Assembly: GCA_963995525.1 (NCBI GenBank)
Contig: OZ023217.1
Span: forward strand, 5,203,405-5,267,404
From: Escarpia spicata
Lineage: Eukaryota; Annelida; Polychaeta; Sabellida; Siboglinidae
DNA length: 64,000 bases
Direction: 5' to 3'
Shown here: positions 32,876-44,855 of the stretch, piece by piece
How positions within the stretch are numbered: the first letter of the stretch is position 1
Layout of the letters: each line of letters begins with the position of its first letter
Made by a program: the position numbers and the translations under genes
Notes under the pieces: generated by a model
Seen by the model: the letters and a program-made list of their open reading frames with translations, nothing else
What the model was told of the DNA's origin: nothing
Database searches by the model: none

Positions 32876-32913
32876 GGCCTGTAATTATAGGCCTATGCCT
32901 ATAATTACAGGCC
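32876..32913. repeat. Perfect 17-bp-arm palindrome
   Basis: GGCCTGTAATTATAGGC, a CTAT loop, then GCCTATAATTACAGGCC. It directly abuts the MITE. Confidence 0.95.
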
Positions 32914-33132
32914 TGAATCCACGTGTGCCTGTTATGAGGTGTCTCATGCGGTGCGCATGTGCACATACCAACGTATGGAATTTCACTCATACAAGCCCGT
33001 GAACAGCTTCTCACGATGAGGGTGCACATTTTCCCAATACAAACCCACTGCCCCGAATCTGATACGTCACAAGCTAGTGATTTCAGTCCTGCCAGAAGTC
33101 CGCGAACACATCAAATGCCATGTTGGGTATTG

Positions 33133-33205
33133 GTTCACACACACACACAGACGCGCGCGCGCGCGCGCACACACACACACACGCACACATACACATACAC
33201 ACACC
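33133..33205 (+). repeat. (CA)n/(CG)n microsatellite
   Basis: A CACACA run interrupted by alternating GCGCGC, then CACACA/CATACA. Alternating purine-pyrimidine sequence of this type can adopt Z-DNA. Confidence 0.9.
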
Positions 33206-33366
33206 AGTACATTGTATAGGACTAACAATATTTATGATTGCAACATTTCTTAATTTTATTAGCGTCAATTTGCAGTAACACACACGTGTTTGAGTATAGC
33301 ATGTGTGCGCGCGTGTGCGTGGGTGTGTGCGGGTTTTCTTCATTGTCTGTGGTATTCTACTTGCAT

Positions 33367-33643
33367 ATCGACACTGGCGATCTCTTTGGTTACACCGGCG
33401 CTCTCCTTGGTGACACCGGCGCTTTCTTTGGTGACACCGGCGCCATCCTTGGAAACACCGGTGCTCTCCTTGGTGACGCCGGCGCTTTCTTTGGTGACAC
33501 CGGTTCTTTCTTTGGTGAAACCGGCGCTTTCTTTGGTGACATCGGCGCTCTCTTTGGTGACACTGGCGCTCTCTTTGGTGACACCGGCACCATCCTTGTT
33601 GACACTGGCGCTCTCATTGGTGACATTGGCGCTTTCCATGACC
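33367..33643 (+). repeat. 21-bp minisatellite, extra block upstream of macrosatellite unit 1
   Basis: Head-to-tail 21-bp units based on ACCGGCGCTCTCTTTGGTGAC continue the array found in every macrosatellite unit. Unit 1 is therefore preceded by an extra array not present between other units. The period is a multiple of three and the motif has no stops in several frames, so long ORFs appear on both strands. Confidence 0.9.
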
Positions 33644-35901
33644 TTGGCGACACCATCACTATGCCTACATGGTACAAGTCAACGTCACCACAGAAAGCGC
33701 CGGTGTCACCGGTGCTTTCTTTGGTGACACCGGTGCTCTCTTTGGTGACAACGGCGCTCTCTTTGGTGACACCGGCCCTCTCTTTGGTGACACCGGTGCT
33801 CTCTTTGGTGACACTGGCGCTCTCTTTGGTGACACCTGCGTTCTCTTTGGTGACACCGGCGCTCTTTTTGGTAACACCGGTGCTCTCCTTCGTGACACTG
33901 GCGCTCTCATCGGTGACGCTGGCGTTCTCCTTGACCTTGGCGACACCATCATTATTGACATGGTACCAAGTCGCCATCTTGATTTGAAAAATGACCGCCA
34001 TGAAGATTGTAATTGAGCCATACCAATTAATTACGTAAACAACAACATATTTTGGCGCTGTTTGATTTGTACAACCGTGTGTGCCTGTTTGTACATCAAG
34101 CGTGTACGTTGTAAGTATGACTGAATGAAACTCAGGTGAGGTAAGAACGAAAGCTATATTAATAAGGTAACCTAAGTACAATTATTATCTAGGCATGTAT
34201 TTTTGTAGTAGCCGACTACTAACAATAAACACTACCACAGCTGGCAGATATCCAACGCTATGCATGGAAGTTCACCGAAACAGTTGTAGGTCCTGTGTCC
34301 CAGTTGCGATGTCTTCGTCGGCCGTGATTGTGTTCGTGGGAACCAAACGACAGCTCGCACCCCGCGTACGTCAAAAGGCAATTCCAGGAAATCCCAACAA
34401 TTACCGATCCGACTATTCTTACTAATAGCCGTGTTATTAACTTACTAAGATTAGTCATCCTCACGATCCAGCGGAAGTGCGTCTTGCAGTAATTTAAACA
34501 GTGCACACATAGGCCTGTACGTATTAGCTTCGCTTAAAAGGGCACTGTATCGATTGCGCTATTCCACGGCAGACGTATTTTGTCTTGCCTATTCAATTAG
34601 GTAATAAAATAAGACAACAGTAAAACAGTGAGCAATTCTTTTAACAGTGTAGTGCAATCAGACAATGCCATAGACAAAACAAACAATACTATGATGTAAA
34701 CACACGCACACACACACGCTCGCAGTGACAAACACACTCCCACCACCACAAACACTCCCACCACAATAAACACACAAACACACAGTCACAGTGTTTCACC
34801 TTTCTACCACAATTAACCACCACCATCACCACTACAACCACCACAACCACCACAACCACCACCACACATCATATCAAGAGCACATTTTAAAACTCTTGCT
34901 TCCTTGGGTACATGGTAGAGAACATGTTCACAGTTTCGTCTACATCCACTGCGATGTCGTAGTGGATGTGTATTAGTGCCAACGATGACAATCTGCTCTG
35001 GTCCATGGTGGCACGCGTGTATGTGTGTAGTCGCCTGCGAGCGCTGGCGCTCCTCACACATTCGCTTGAGGTCACGGGGATGGTACACGCCACCTGCAGT
35101 AACACAAGCGGGTTGGGGAAGACGTCCTTCAGGTATACCTTGATCGTTTTGCACAGGAGTCGGGACATTCGCTTGGCTTCTTGCCCCTGAAGCAAGCCTG
35201 CCTAAGGTGCATTTTCTCTGCCAGCAGAAACGGCGTGGACATAATATTTTATTATTCTTGTACAATTCTGCATTCTCTTCTATTGCTGGTTGTCTCTCAC
35301 AGATGACCGAGGGCACCAGACCCAGAAGGCGAGTACTCTGCCGAGACAGTGCTGAAACACGCCAAACATTATTATATACAGAACTGTTATATGGAACTGT
35401 AGCCACTGGTTAGTTTGTGATTGAAGTAATGGTACTATACTTAAGTTTGCCTACTTTATATATATATATATATATTTATATATGTATATATATATATATA
35501 ATGTATGTATGTATGTATATATTATATATATATATATATACCTAACTTATGCCACAAAGAATATGATGTTGTTATTAATGTGTTTATTAACTTGGTTCAT
35601 TTTTAAATGAGTTCCTTTGCTATGATGTACTTAGCATGTTAATTACAGCTCTGAAACATAGCAGTTTTTGATCAAATATTTTTTTTTTTTTTTTTGCCAA
35701 AATAAATTTAATAATTTTGTATTATTAAAATAATAAATATAAACATCTACGGTTACACATGCGTATACGTGATACCACTCGCCCACGACTTCTATATATG
35801 ATCGATAGATCGCAATTAACCCGGGCCAAGTTGTAGTATGTCCTTCAGCAATACGTTTCGATGACTAAACAATAAAAAATGAGTGTTTGCCCCTAATGAT
35901 A
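33644..35901 (+). repeat. Macrosatellite unit 1 (edge unit)
   Basis: This unit carries edge-type variants shared with unit 6: GACAATGCCATAG, GTGTGCCTGTTTG, GAAACTCAGGTG and an ATTTATATATG interruption in the TA tract. It contains the hAT remnant. Confidence 0.9.
34887..35406 (-). pseudogene. hAT transposase C-terminal remnant, unit 1
   Basis: Minus-strand translation reads LLGLVPSVICERQPAIEEN and LYKN in one frame. After a frame change it reads YLKDVFPNPLVLLQVACTIP, VTSSECVRSASARRRL and LSSLALIHIHYDIAVDVDE. This is the pattern of the hAT dimerisation domain (hATC). At the position of the conserved glutamate in the family's (C/S)-E-R-x-F-S motif there is valine (CVRSAS), so it cannot be an active transposase. 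The last 102 codons are uninterrupted to the stop at 34887. Confidence 0.75.
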
Positions 35902-37711
35902 ATGGCGACACCATCACTATGCCTACATGGTACAAGTCAACGTCACCACAGAAAGCGCCGGTGTCACCGGTGCTTTCTTTGGTGACACCGGTGCTCTCTT
36001 TGGTGACAACGGCGCTCTCTTTGGTGACACCGGCACTCTCTTTGGTGACACCGGTGCTCTCTTTGGTGACACTGGGGCTCTCTTTGGTGACACCTGCGTT
36101 CTCTTTTGTGACACCGGCGCTCTTTTTGGTAACACCGGTGCTCTCCTTCGTGACACTGGCGCTCTCATCGGTGACGCTGGCGTTCTCCTTGACCTTGGCG
36201 ACACCATCATTATCGACATGGTACCAAGTCGCCATCTTGATTTGAAAAATGGCCGCCATCAAGATTGTAATTGAGCCATACCAATTAATTACGTAAACAA
36301 CAACATATTTTGGCGCTGTTTGATTTGTACAACCGTGTGTGCTTGTTTGTACATCAAGCGTGTACGTTGTAGTATGACTGAATGAAATTCAGGTGAGGTA
36401 AGAACGAAAGCTATATTAATAAGGTAACCTAAGTACAATTATTATCTAGGCATGTATTTTTGTAGTAGTCGACTACTAACAATAAACACTACCACAGCTG
36501 GCAGATATCCAACGCTATGCATGGAAGTTCACCGAAACAGTTGTAGGTCCTGTGTCCCAGTTGCGATGTCTTCGTCGGCCGTGATTGTGTTCGTGGGAAC
36601 CAAACGACAGCTCGCACCCCGCGTACGTCAAAAGGCAATTCCAGGAAATCCCAACAATTACCGATCCGACTATTCTTACTAATAGCCGTGTTATTAACTT
36701 ACTAAGATTAGTCATCCTCACGATCCAGCGGAAGTGCGTCTTGCAGTAATATAAACAGTGCACACATAGGCCTGTACGTATTAGTCTCGCTTAAAAGGGC
36801 ACTGTATCGATTGCGCTATTCCACGGCAGACGTATTTTGTCTTGCCTATTCAATTAGGTAATAAAATAAGACAACAGTAAAACAGTGAGCAATTCTTTTA
36901 ACAGTGTAGTGCAATCAGACAATTCCATAGACAAAACAAACAATACTATGGTGTAAACACACGCACACACACACGCTCGCAGTGACAATCACACTCCCAC
37001 CACCACAAACACTCCCACCACAATAAACACACAAACACACAGTCACAGTGTTTCACCCTTCTACCACAATTAACCACCACCACCACCATCACCACTACAA
37101 CCACCACAACCACCACAACCACCACCACACATCATATCAAGAGCACATTTTAAAACTCTTGCTTCCTTGGGTACATGGTAGAGAACATGTTCACAGTTTC
37201 GTCTACATCCACTGCGATGTCGTAGTGGATGTGTATTAGTGCCAACGATGACAATCTGCTCCGGTCCATGGTGGCACGCGTGTATGTGTGTAGTCGCCTG
37301 CGAGCGCTGGCGCTCCTCACACATTCGCTTGAGGTCACGGGGATGGTACACGCCACCTGCAGTAACACAAGCGGGTTGGGGAAGACGTCCTTCAGGTATA
37401 CCTTGATCGTTTTGCACAGGAGTCGGGACATTCGCTTGGCTTCTTTCCCCTGAAGCAAGCCTGCCTAAGGTGCATTTTCTCTGCCAGCAGAAACGGCGTG
37501 GACATATCATTCTTGTACAATTCTGCATTCTCTTCTATTGCTGGTTGTCTCTCACAGATGACCGAGGGCACCAGACCCAGAAGGCGAGTACTCTGCCGAG
37601 ACAGTGCTGAAACACGCCAAACATTATTATATACAGAACTGTTATATGGAACTGTAGCCACTGGTTAGTTTGTGATTGAAGTAATGGTACTATACTTAAG
37701 TTTGCCTACTT

Positions 37712-37743
<32 letters not shown>

Positions 37744-38152
37744 ATATATAATGTATGTATGTATGTATATATTATATATATATATATACCTAACTTATGC
37801 CACAAAGAATATGATGTTGTTATTAATGTGTTTATTAACTTGGTTCATTTTTAAATGAGTTCCTTTGCTATGATGTACTTAGCATGTTAATTACAGCTCT
37901 GAAACATAGCAGTTTTTTGATCAAATAAATTTTTAAATATTGTTTGCCAAAATAAATTTAATAATTTTGTATTATTAAAATAATAAATATAAACATCTAC
38001 GGTTACACATGCGTATACGTGATACCACTCGCCCACGACTTCTATATATTGATCGATAGATCGCAATTAACCCGGGCCAAGTTGTAGTATGTCCTTCAGC
38101 AATACGTTTCGATGACTAAACAATAAAAAATGAGTGTTTGCCCCTAATGATA
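35902..38152 (+). repeat. Macrosatellite unit 2
   Basis: Interior-type unit (GACAATTCCATAG). It keeps the edge-type ACTAACAATAAAC, so it is transitional between unit 1 and units 3-5. Confidence 0.9.
37150..37661 (-). pseudogene. hAT transposase C-terminal remnant, unit 2
   Basis: Same remnant as in unit 1. The hATC frame is open at 37150-37458, and the upstream part (LLGLVPSVICERQ, LYKNDMSTPFLLAE) lies in another frame at 37392-37661. CVRSAS again replaces the canonical CER-x-FS motif. Confidence 0.75.
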
Positions 38153-39920
38153 ATGGCGACACCATCACTATGCCTACATGGTACAAGTCAACGTCACCAC
38201 AGAAAGCGCCGGTGTCACCGGTGCTTTCTTTGGTGACACCGGTGCTCTCTTTGGTGACAACGGCGCTCTCTTTGGTGACACCGGCACTCTCTTTGGTGAC
38301 ACCGGTGCTCTCTTTGGTGACACTGGGGCTCTTTTTGGTAACACCGGTGCTCTCCTTCGTGACACTGGCGCTCTCATCGGTGACGCTGGCGTTCTCCTTG
38401 ACCTTGGCGACACCATCATTATCGACATGGTACCAAGTCGCCATCTTGATTTGAAAAATGGCCGCCATCAAGATTGTAATTGAGCCATACCAATTAATTA
38501 CGTAAACAACAACATATTTTGGCGCTGTTTGATTTGTACAACCGTGTGTGCTTGTTTGTACATCAAGCGTGTACGTTGTAGTATGACTGAATGAAATTCA
38601 GGTGAGGTAAGAACGAAAGCTATATTAATAAGGTAACCTAAGTACAATTATTATCTAGGCATGTATTTTTGTAGTAGTCGACTACTAACAGTAAACACTA
38701 CCACAGCTGGCAGATATCCAACGCTATGCATGGAAGTTCACCGAAACAGTTGTAGGTCCTGTGTCCCAGTTGCGATGTCTTCGTCGGCCGTGATTGTGTT
38801 CGTGGGAACCAAACGACAGCTCGCACCCCGCGTACGTCAAAAGGCAATTCCAGGAAATCCCAACAATTACCGATCCGACTATTCTTACTAATAGCCGTGT
38901 TATTAACTTACTAAGATTAGTCATCCTCACGATCCAGCGGAAGTGCGTCTTGCAGTAATATAAACAGTGCACACATAGGCCTGTACGTATTAGTCTCGCT
39001 TAAAAGGGCACTGTATCGATTGCGCTATTCCACGGCAGACGTATTTTGTCTTGCCTATTCAATTAGGTAATAAAATAAGACAACAGTAAAACAGTGAGCA
39101 ATTCTTTTAACAGTGTAGTGCAATCAGACAATTCCATAGACAAAACAAACAATACTATGGTGTAAACACACGCACACACACACGCTCGCAGTGACAATCA
39201 CACTCCCACCACCACAAACACTCCCACCACAATAAACACACAAACACACAGTCACAGTGTTTCACCCTTCTACCACAATTAACCACCACCACCACCATCA
39301 CCACTACAACCACCACAACCACCACAACCACCACCACACATCATATCAAGAGCACATTTTAAAACTCTTGCTTCCTTGGGTACATGGTAGAGAACATGTT
39401 CACAGTTTCGTCTACATCCACTGCGATGTCGTAGTGGATGTGTATTAGTGCCAACGATGACAATCTGCTCCGGTCCATGGTGGCACGCGTGTATGTGTGT
39501 AGTCGCCTGCGAGCGCTGGCGCTCCTCACACATTCGCTTGAGGTCACGGGGATGGTACACGCCACCTGCAGTAACACAAGCGGGTTGGGGAAGACGTCCT
39601 TCAGGTATACCTTGATCGTTTTGCACAGGAGTCGGGACATTCGCTTGGCTTCTTTCCCCTGAAGCAAGCCTGCCTAAGGTGCATTTTCTCTGCCAGCAGA
39701 AACGGCGTGGACATATCATTCTTGTACAATTCTGCATTCTCTTCTATTGCTGGTTGTCTCTCACAGATGACCGAGGGCACCAGACCCAGAAGGCGAGTAC
39801 TCTGCCGAGACAGTGCTGAAACACGCCAAACATTATTATATACAGAACTGTTATATGGAACTGTAGCCACTGGTTAGTTTGTGATTGAAGTAATGGTACT
39901 ATACTTAAGTTTGCCTACTT

Positions 39921-39952
<32 letters not shown>

Positions 39953-40357
39953 ATATATAATGTATGTATGTATATATTATATATATATATATACCTAACT
40001 TATGCCACAAAGAATATGATGTTGTTATTAATGTGTTTATTAACTTGGTTCATTTTTAAATGAGTTCCTTTGCTATGATGTACTTAGCATGTTAATTACA
40101 GCTCTGAAACATAGCAGTTTTTTGATCAAATAAATTTTTAAATATTGTTTGCCAAAATAAATTTAATAATTTTGTATTATTAAAATAATAAATATAAACA
40201 TCTACGGTTACACATGCGTATACGTGATACCACTCGCCCACGACTTCTATATATTGATCGATAGATCGCAATTAACCCGGGCCAAGTTGTAGTATGTCCT
40301 TCAGCAATACGTTTCGATGACTAAACAATAAAAAATGAGTGTTTGCCCCTAATGATA
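38153..40357 (+). repeat. Macrosatellite unit 3
   Basis: Interior-type unit whose minisatellite is two 21-bp repeats (42 bp) shorter than in units 2, 4 and 5. Confidence 0.9.
39359..39870 (-). pseudogene. hAT transposase C-terminal remnant, unit 3
   Basis: The hATC frame at 39359-39667 translates identically to unit 2. The upstream part is at 39601-39870. Confidence 0.75.
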
Positions 40358-42167
40358 ATGGCGACACCATCACTATGCCTACATGGTACAAGTCAACGTC
40401 ACCACAGAAAGCGCCGGTGTCACCGGTGCTTTCTTTGGTGACACCGGTGCTCTCTTTGGTGACAACGGCGCTCTCTTTGGTGACACCGGCACTCTCTTTG
40501 GTGACACCGGTGCTCTCTTTGGTGACACTGGGGCTCTCTTTGGTGACACCTGCGTTCTCTTTTGTGACACCGGCGCTCTTTTTGGTAACACCGGTGCTCT
40601 CCTTCGTGACACTGGCGCTCTCATCGGTGACGCTGGCGTTCTCCTTGACCTTGGCGACACCATCATTATCGACATGGTACCAAGTCGCCATCTTGATTTG
40701 AAAAATGGCCGCCATCAAGATTGTAATTGAGCCATACCAATTAATTACGTAAACAACAACATATTTTGGCGCTGTTTGATTTGTACAACCGTGTGTGCTT
40801 GTTTGTACATCAAGCGTGTACGTTGTAGTATGACTGAATGAAATTCAGGTGAGGTAAGAACGAAAGCTATATTAATAAGGTAACCTAAGTACAATTATTA
40901 TCTAGGCATGTATTTTTGTAGTAGTCGACTACTAACAGTAAACACTACCACAGCTGGCAGATATCCAACGCTATGCATGGAAGTTCACCGAAACAGTTGT
41001 AGGTCCTGTGTCCCAGTTGCGATGTCTTCGTCGGCCGTGATTGTGTTCGTGGGAACCAAACGACAGCTCGCACCCCGCGTACGTCAAAAGGCAATTCCAG
41101 GAAATCCCAACAATTACCGATCCGACTATTCTTACTAATAGCCGTGTTATTAACTTACTAAGATTAGTCATCCTCACGATCCAGCGGAAGTGCGTCTTGC
41201 AGTAATATAAACAGTGCACACATAGGCCTGTACGTATTAGTCTCGCTTAAAAGGGCACTGTATCGATTGCGCTATTCCACGGCAGACGTATTTTGTCTTG
41301 CCTATTCAATTAGGTAATAAAATAAGACAACAGTAAAACAGTGAGCAATTCTTTTAACAGTGTAGTGCAATCAGACAATTCCATAGACAAAACAAACAAT
41401 ACTATGGTGTAAACACACGCACACACACACGCTCGCAGTGACAATCACACTCCCACCACCACAAACACTCCCACCACAATAAACACACAAACACACAGTC
41501 ACAGTGTTTCACCCTTCTACCACAATTAACCACCACCACCACCATCACCACTACAACCACCACAACCACCACAACCACCACCACACATCATATCAAGAGC
41601 ACATTTTAAAACTCTTGCTTCCTTGGGTACATGGTAGAGAACATGTTCACAGTTTCGTCTACATCCACTGCGATGTCGTAGTGGATGTGTATTAGTGCCA
41701 ACGATGACAATCTGCTCCGGTCCATGGTGGCACGCGTGTATGTGTGTAGTCGCCTGCGAGCGCTGGCGCTCCTCACACATTCGCTTGAGGTCACGGGGAT
41801 GGTACACGCCACCTGCAGTAACACAAGCGGGTTGGGGAAGACGTCCTTCAGGTATACCTTGATCGTTTTGCACAGGAGTCGGGACATTCGCTTGGCTTCT
41901 TTCCCCTGAAGCAAGCCTGCCTAAGGTGCATTTTCTCTGCCAGCAGAAACGGCGTGGACATATCATTCTTGTACAATTCTGCATTCTCTTCTATTGCTGG
42001 TTGTCTCTCACAGATGACCGAGGGCACCAGACCCAGAAGGCGAGTACTCTGCCGAGACAGTGCTGAAACACGCCAAACATTATTATATACAGAACTGTTA
42101 TATGGAACTGTAGCCACTGGTTAGTTTGTGATTGAAGTAATGGTACTATACTTAAGTTTGCCTACTT

Positions 42168-42199
<32 letters not shown>

Positions 42200-42604
42200 A
42201 TATATAATGTATGTATGTATATATTATATATATATATATACCTAACTTATGCCACAAAGAATATGATGTTGTTATTAATGTGTTTATTAACTTGGTTCAT
42301 TTTTAAATGAGTTCCTTTGCTATGATGTACTTAGCATGTTAATTACAGCTCTGAAACATAGCAGTTTTTTGATCAAATAAATTTTTAAATATTGTTTGCC
42401 AAAATAAATTTAATAATTTTGTATTATTAAAATAATAAATATAAACATCTACGGTTACACATGCGTATACGTGATACCACTCGCCCACGACTTCTATATA
42501 TTGATCGATAGATCGCAATTAACCCGGGCCAAGTTGTAGTATGTCCTTCAGCAATACGTTTCGATGACTAAACAATAAAAAATGAGTGTTTGCCCCTAAT
42601 GATA
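40358..42604 (+). repeat. Macrosatellite unit 4
   Basis: Interior-type unit, nearly identical to unit 5. A 4-bp length difference lies in the TATG/TA microsatellite. Confidence 0.9.
41606..42117 (-). pseudogene. hAT transposase C-terminal remnant, unit 4
   Basis: The hATC frame at 41606-41914 translates identically to unit 2. The upstream part is at 41848-42117. Confidence 0.75.
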
Positions 42605-44414
42605 ATGGCGACACCATCACTATGCCTACATGGTACAAGTCAACGTCACCACAGAAAGCGCCGGTGTCACCGGTGCTTTCTTTGGTGACACCGGTGCTCT
42701 CTTTGGTGACAACGGCGCTCTCTTTGGTGACACCGGCACTCTCTTTGGTGACACCGGTGCTCTCTTTGGTGACACTGGGGCTCTCTTTGGTGACACCTGC
42801 GTTCTCTTTTGTGACACCGGCGCTCTTTTTGGTAACACCGGTGCTCTCCTTCGTGACACTGGCGCTCTCATCGGTGACGCTGGCGTTCTCCTTGACCTTG
42901 GCGACACCATCATTATCGACATGGTACCAAGTCGCCATCTTGATTTGAAAAATGGCCGCCATCAAGATTGTAATTGAGCCATACCAATTAATTACGTAAA
43001 CAACAACATATTTTGGCGCTGTTTGATTTGTACAACCGTGTGTGCTTGTTTGTACATCAAGCGTGTACGTTGTAGTATGACTGAATGAAATTCAGGTGAG
43101 GTAAGAACGAAAGCTATATTAATAAGGTAACCTAAGTACAATTATTATCTAGGCATGTATTTTTGTAGTAGTCGACTACTAACAGTAAACACTACCACAG
43201 CTGGCAGATATCCAACGCTATGCATGGAAGTTCACCGAAACAGTTGTAGGTCCTGTGTCCCAGTTGCGATGTCTTCGTCGGCCGTGATTGTGTTCGTGGG
43301 AACCAAACGACAGCTCGCACCCCGCGTACGTCAAAAGGCAATTCCAGGAAATCCCAACAATTACCGATCCGACTATTCTTACTAATAGCCGTGTTATTAA
43401 CTTACTAAGATTAGTCATCCTCACGATCCAGCGGAAGTGCGTCTTGCAGTAATATAAACAGTGCACACATAGGCCTGTACGTATTAGTCTCGCTTAAAAG
43501 GGCACTGTATCGATTGCGCTATTCCACGGCAGACGTATTTTGTCTTGCCTATTCAATTAGGTAATAAAATAAGACAACAGTAAAACAGTGAGCAATTCTT
43601 TTAACAGTGTAGTGCAATCAGACAATTCCATAGACAAAACAAACAATACTATGGTGTAAACACACGCACACACACACGCTCGCAGTGACAATCACACTCC
43701 CACCACCACAAACACTCCCACCACAATAAACACACAAACACACAGTCACAGTGTTTCACCCTTCTACCACAATTAACCACCACCACCACCATCACCACTA
43801 CAACCACCACAACCACCACAACCACCACCACACATCATATCAAGAGCACATTTTAAAACTCTTGCTTCCTTGGGTACATGGTAGAGAACATGTTCACAGT
43901 TTCGTCTACATCCACTGCGATGTCGTAGTGGATGTGTATTAGTGCCAACGATGACAATCTGCTCCGGTCCATGGTGGCACGCGTGTATGTGTGTAGTCGC
44001 CTGCGAGCGCTGGCGCTCCTCACACATTCGCTTGAGGTCACGGGGATGGTACACGCCACCTGCAGTAACACAAGCGGGTTGGGGAAGACGTCCTTCAGGT
44101 ATACCTTGATCGTTTTGCACAGGAGTCGGGACATTCGCTTGGCTTCTTTCCCCTGAAGCAAGCCTGCCTAAGGTGCATTTTCTCTGCCAGCAGAAACGGC
44201 GTGGACATATCATTCTTGTACAATTCTGCATTCTCTTCTATTGCTGGTTGTCTCTCACAGATGACCGAGGGCACCAGACCCAGAAGGCGAGTACTCTGCC
44301 GAGACAGTGCTGAAACACGCCAAACATTATTATATACAGAACTGTTATATGGAACTGTAGCCACTGGTTAGTTTGTGATTGAAGTAATGGTACTATACTT
44401 AAGTTTGCCTACTT

Positions 44415-44446
<32 letters not shown>

Positions 44447-44855
44447 ATATATAATGTATGTATGTATGTATATATTATATATATATATATACCTAACTTA
44501 TGCCACAAAGAATATGATGTTGTTATTAATGTGTTTATTAACTTGGTTCATTTTTAAATGAGTTCCTTTGCTATGATGTACTTAGCATGTTAATTACAGC
44601 TCTGAAACATAGCAGTTTTTTGATCAAATAAATTTTTAAATATTGTTTGCCAAAATAAATTTAATAATTTTGTATTATTAAAATAATAAATATAAACATC
44701 TACGGTTACACATGCGTATACGTGATACCACTCGCCCACGACTTCTATATATTGATCGATAGATCGCAATTAACCCGGGCCAAGTTGTAGTATGTCCTTC
44801 AGCAATACGTTTCGATGACTAAACAATAAAAAATGAGTGTTTGCCCCTAATGATA
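42605..44855 (+). repeat. Macrosatellite unit 5
   Basis: Interior-type unit, nearly identical to unit 4. Confidence 0.9.
43853..44364 (-). pseudogene. hAT transposase C-terminal remnant, unit 5
   Basis: The hATC frame at 43853-44161 translates identically to unit 2. The upstream part is at 44095-44364. Confidence 0.75.

Noticed and set aside
33238..34181. Long ORFs on both strands (249 and 263 codons) as repeat-protein genes
   Set aside because: They follow directly from a 21-bp repeat lacking stops in several frames. No splice sites or non-repeat domain support a particular frame. Kept only as a finding.
36946..37239. Poly-Val and poly-His ORFs in each macrosatellite unit
   Set aside because: Translation of a CCACCA/ACCACA low-complexity tract.
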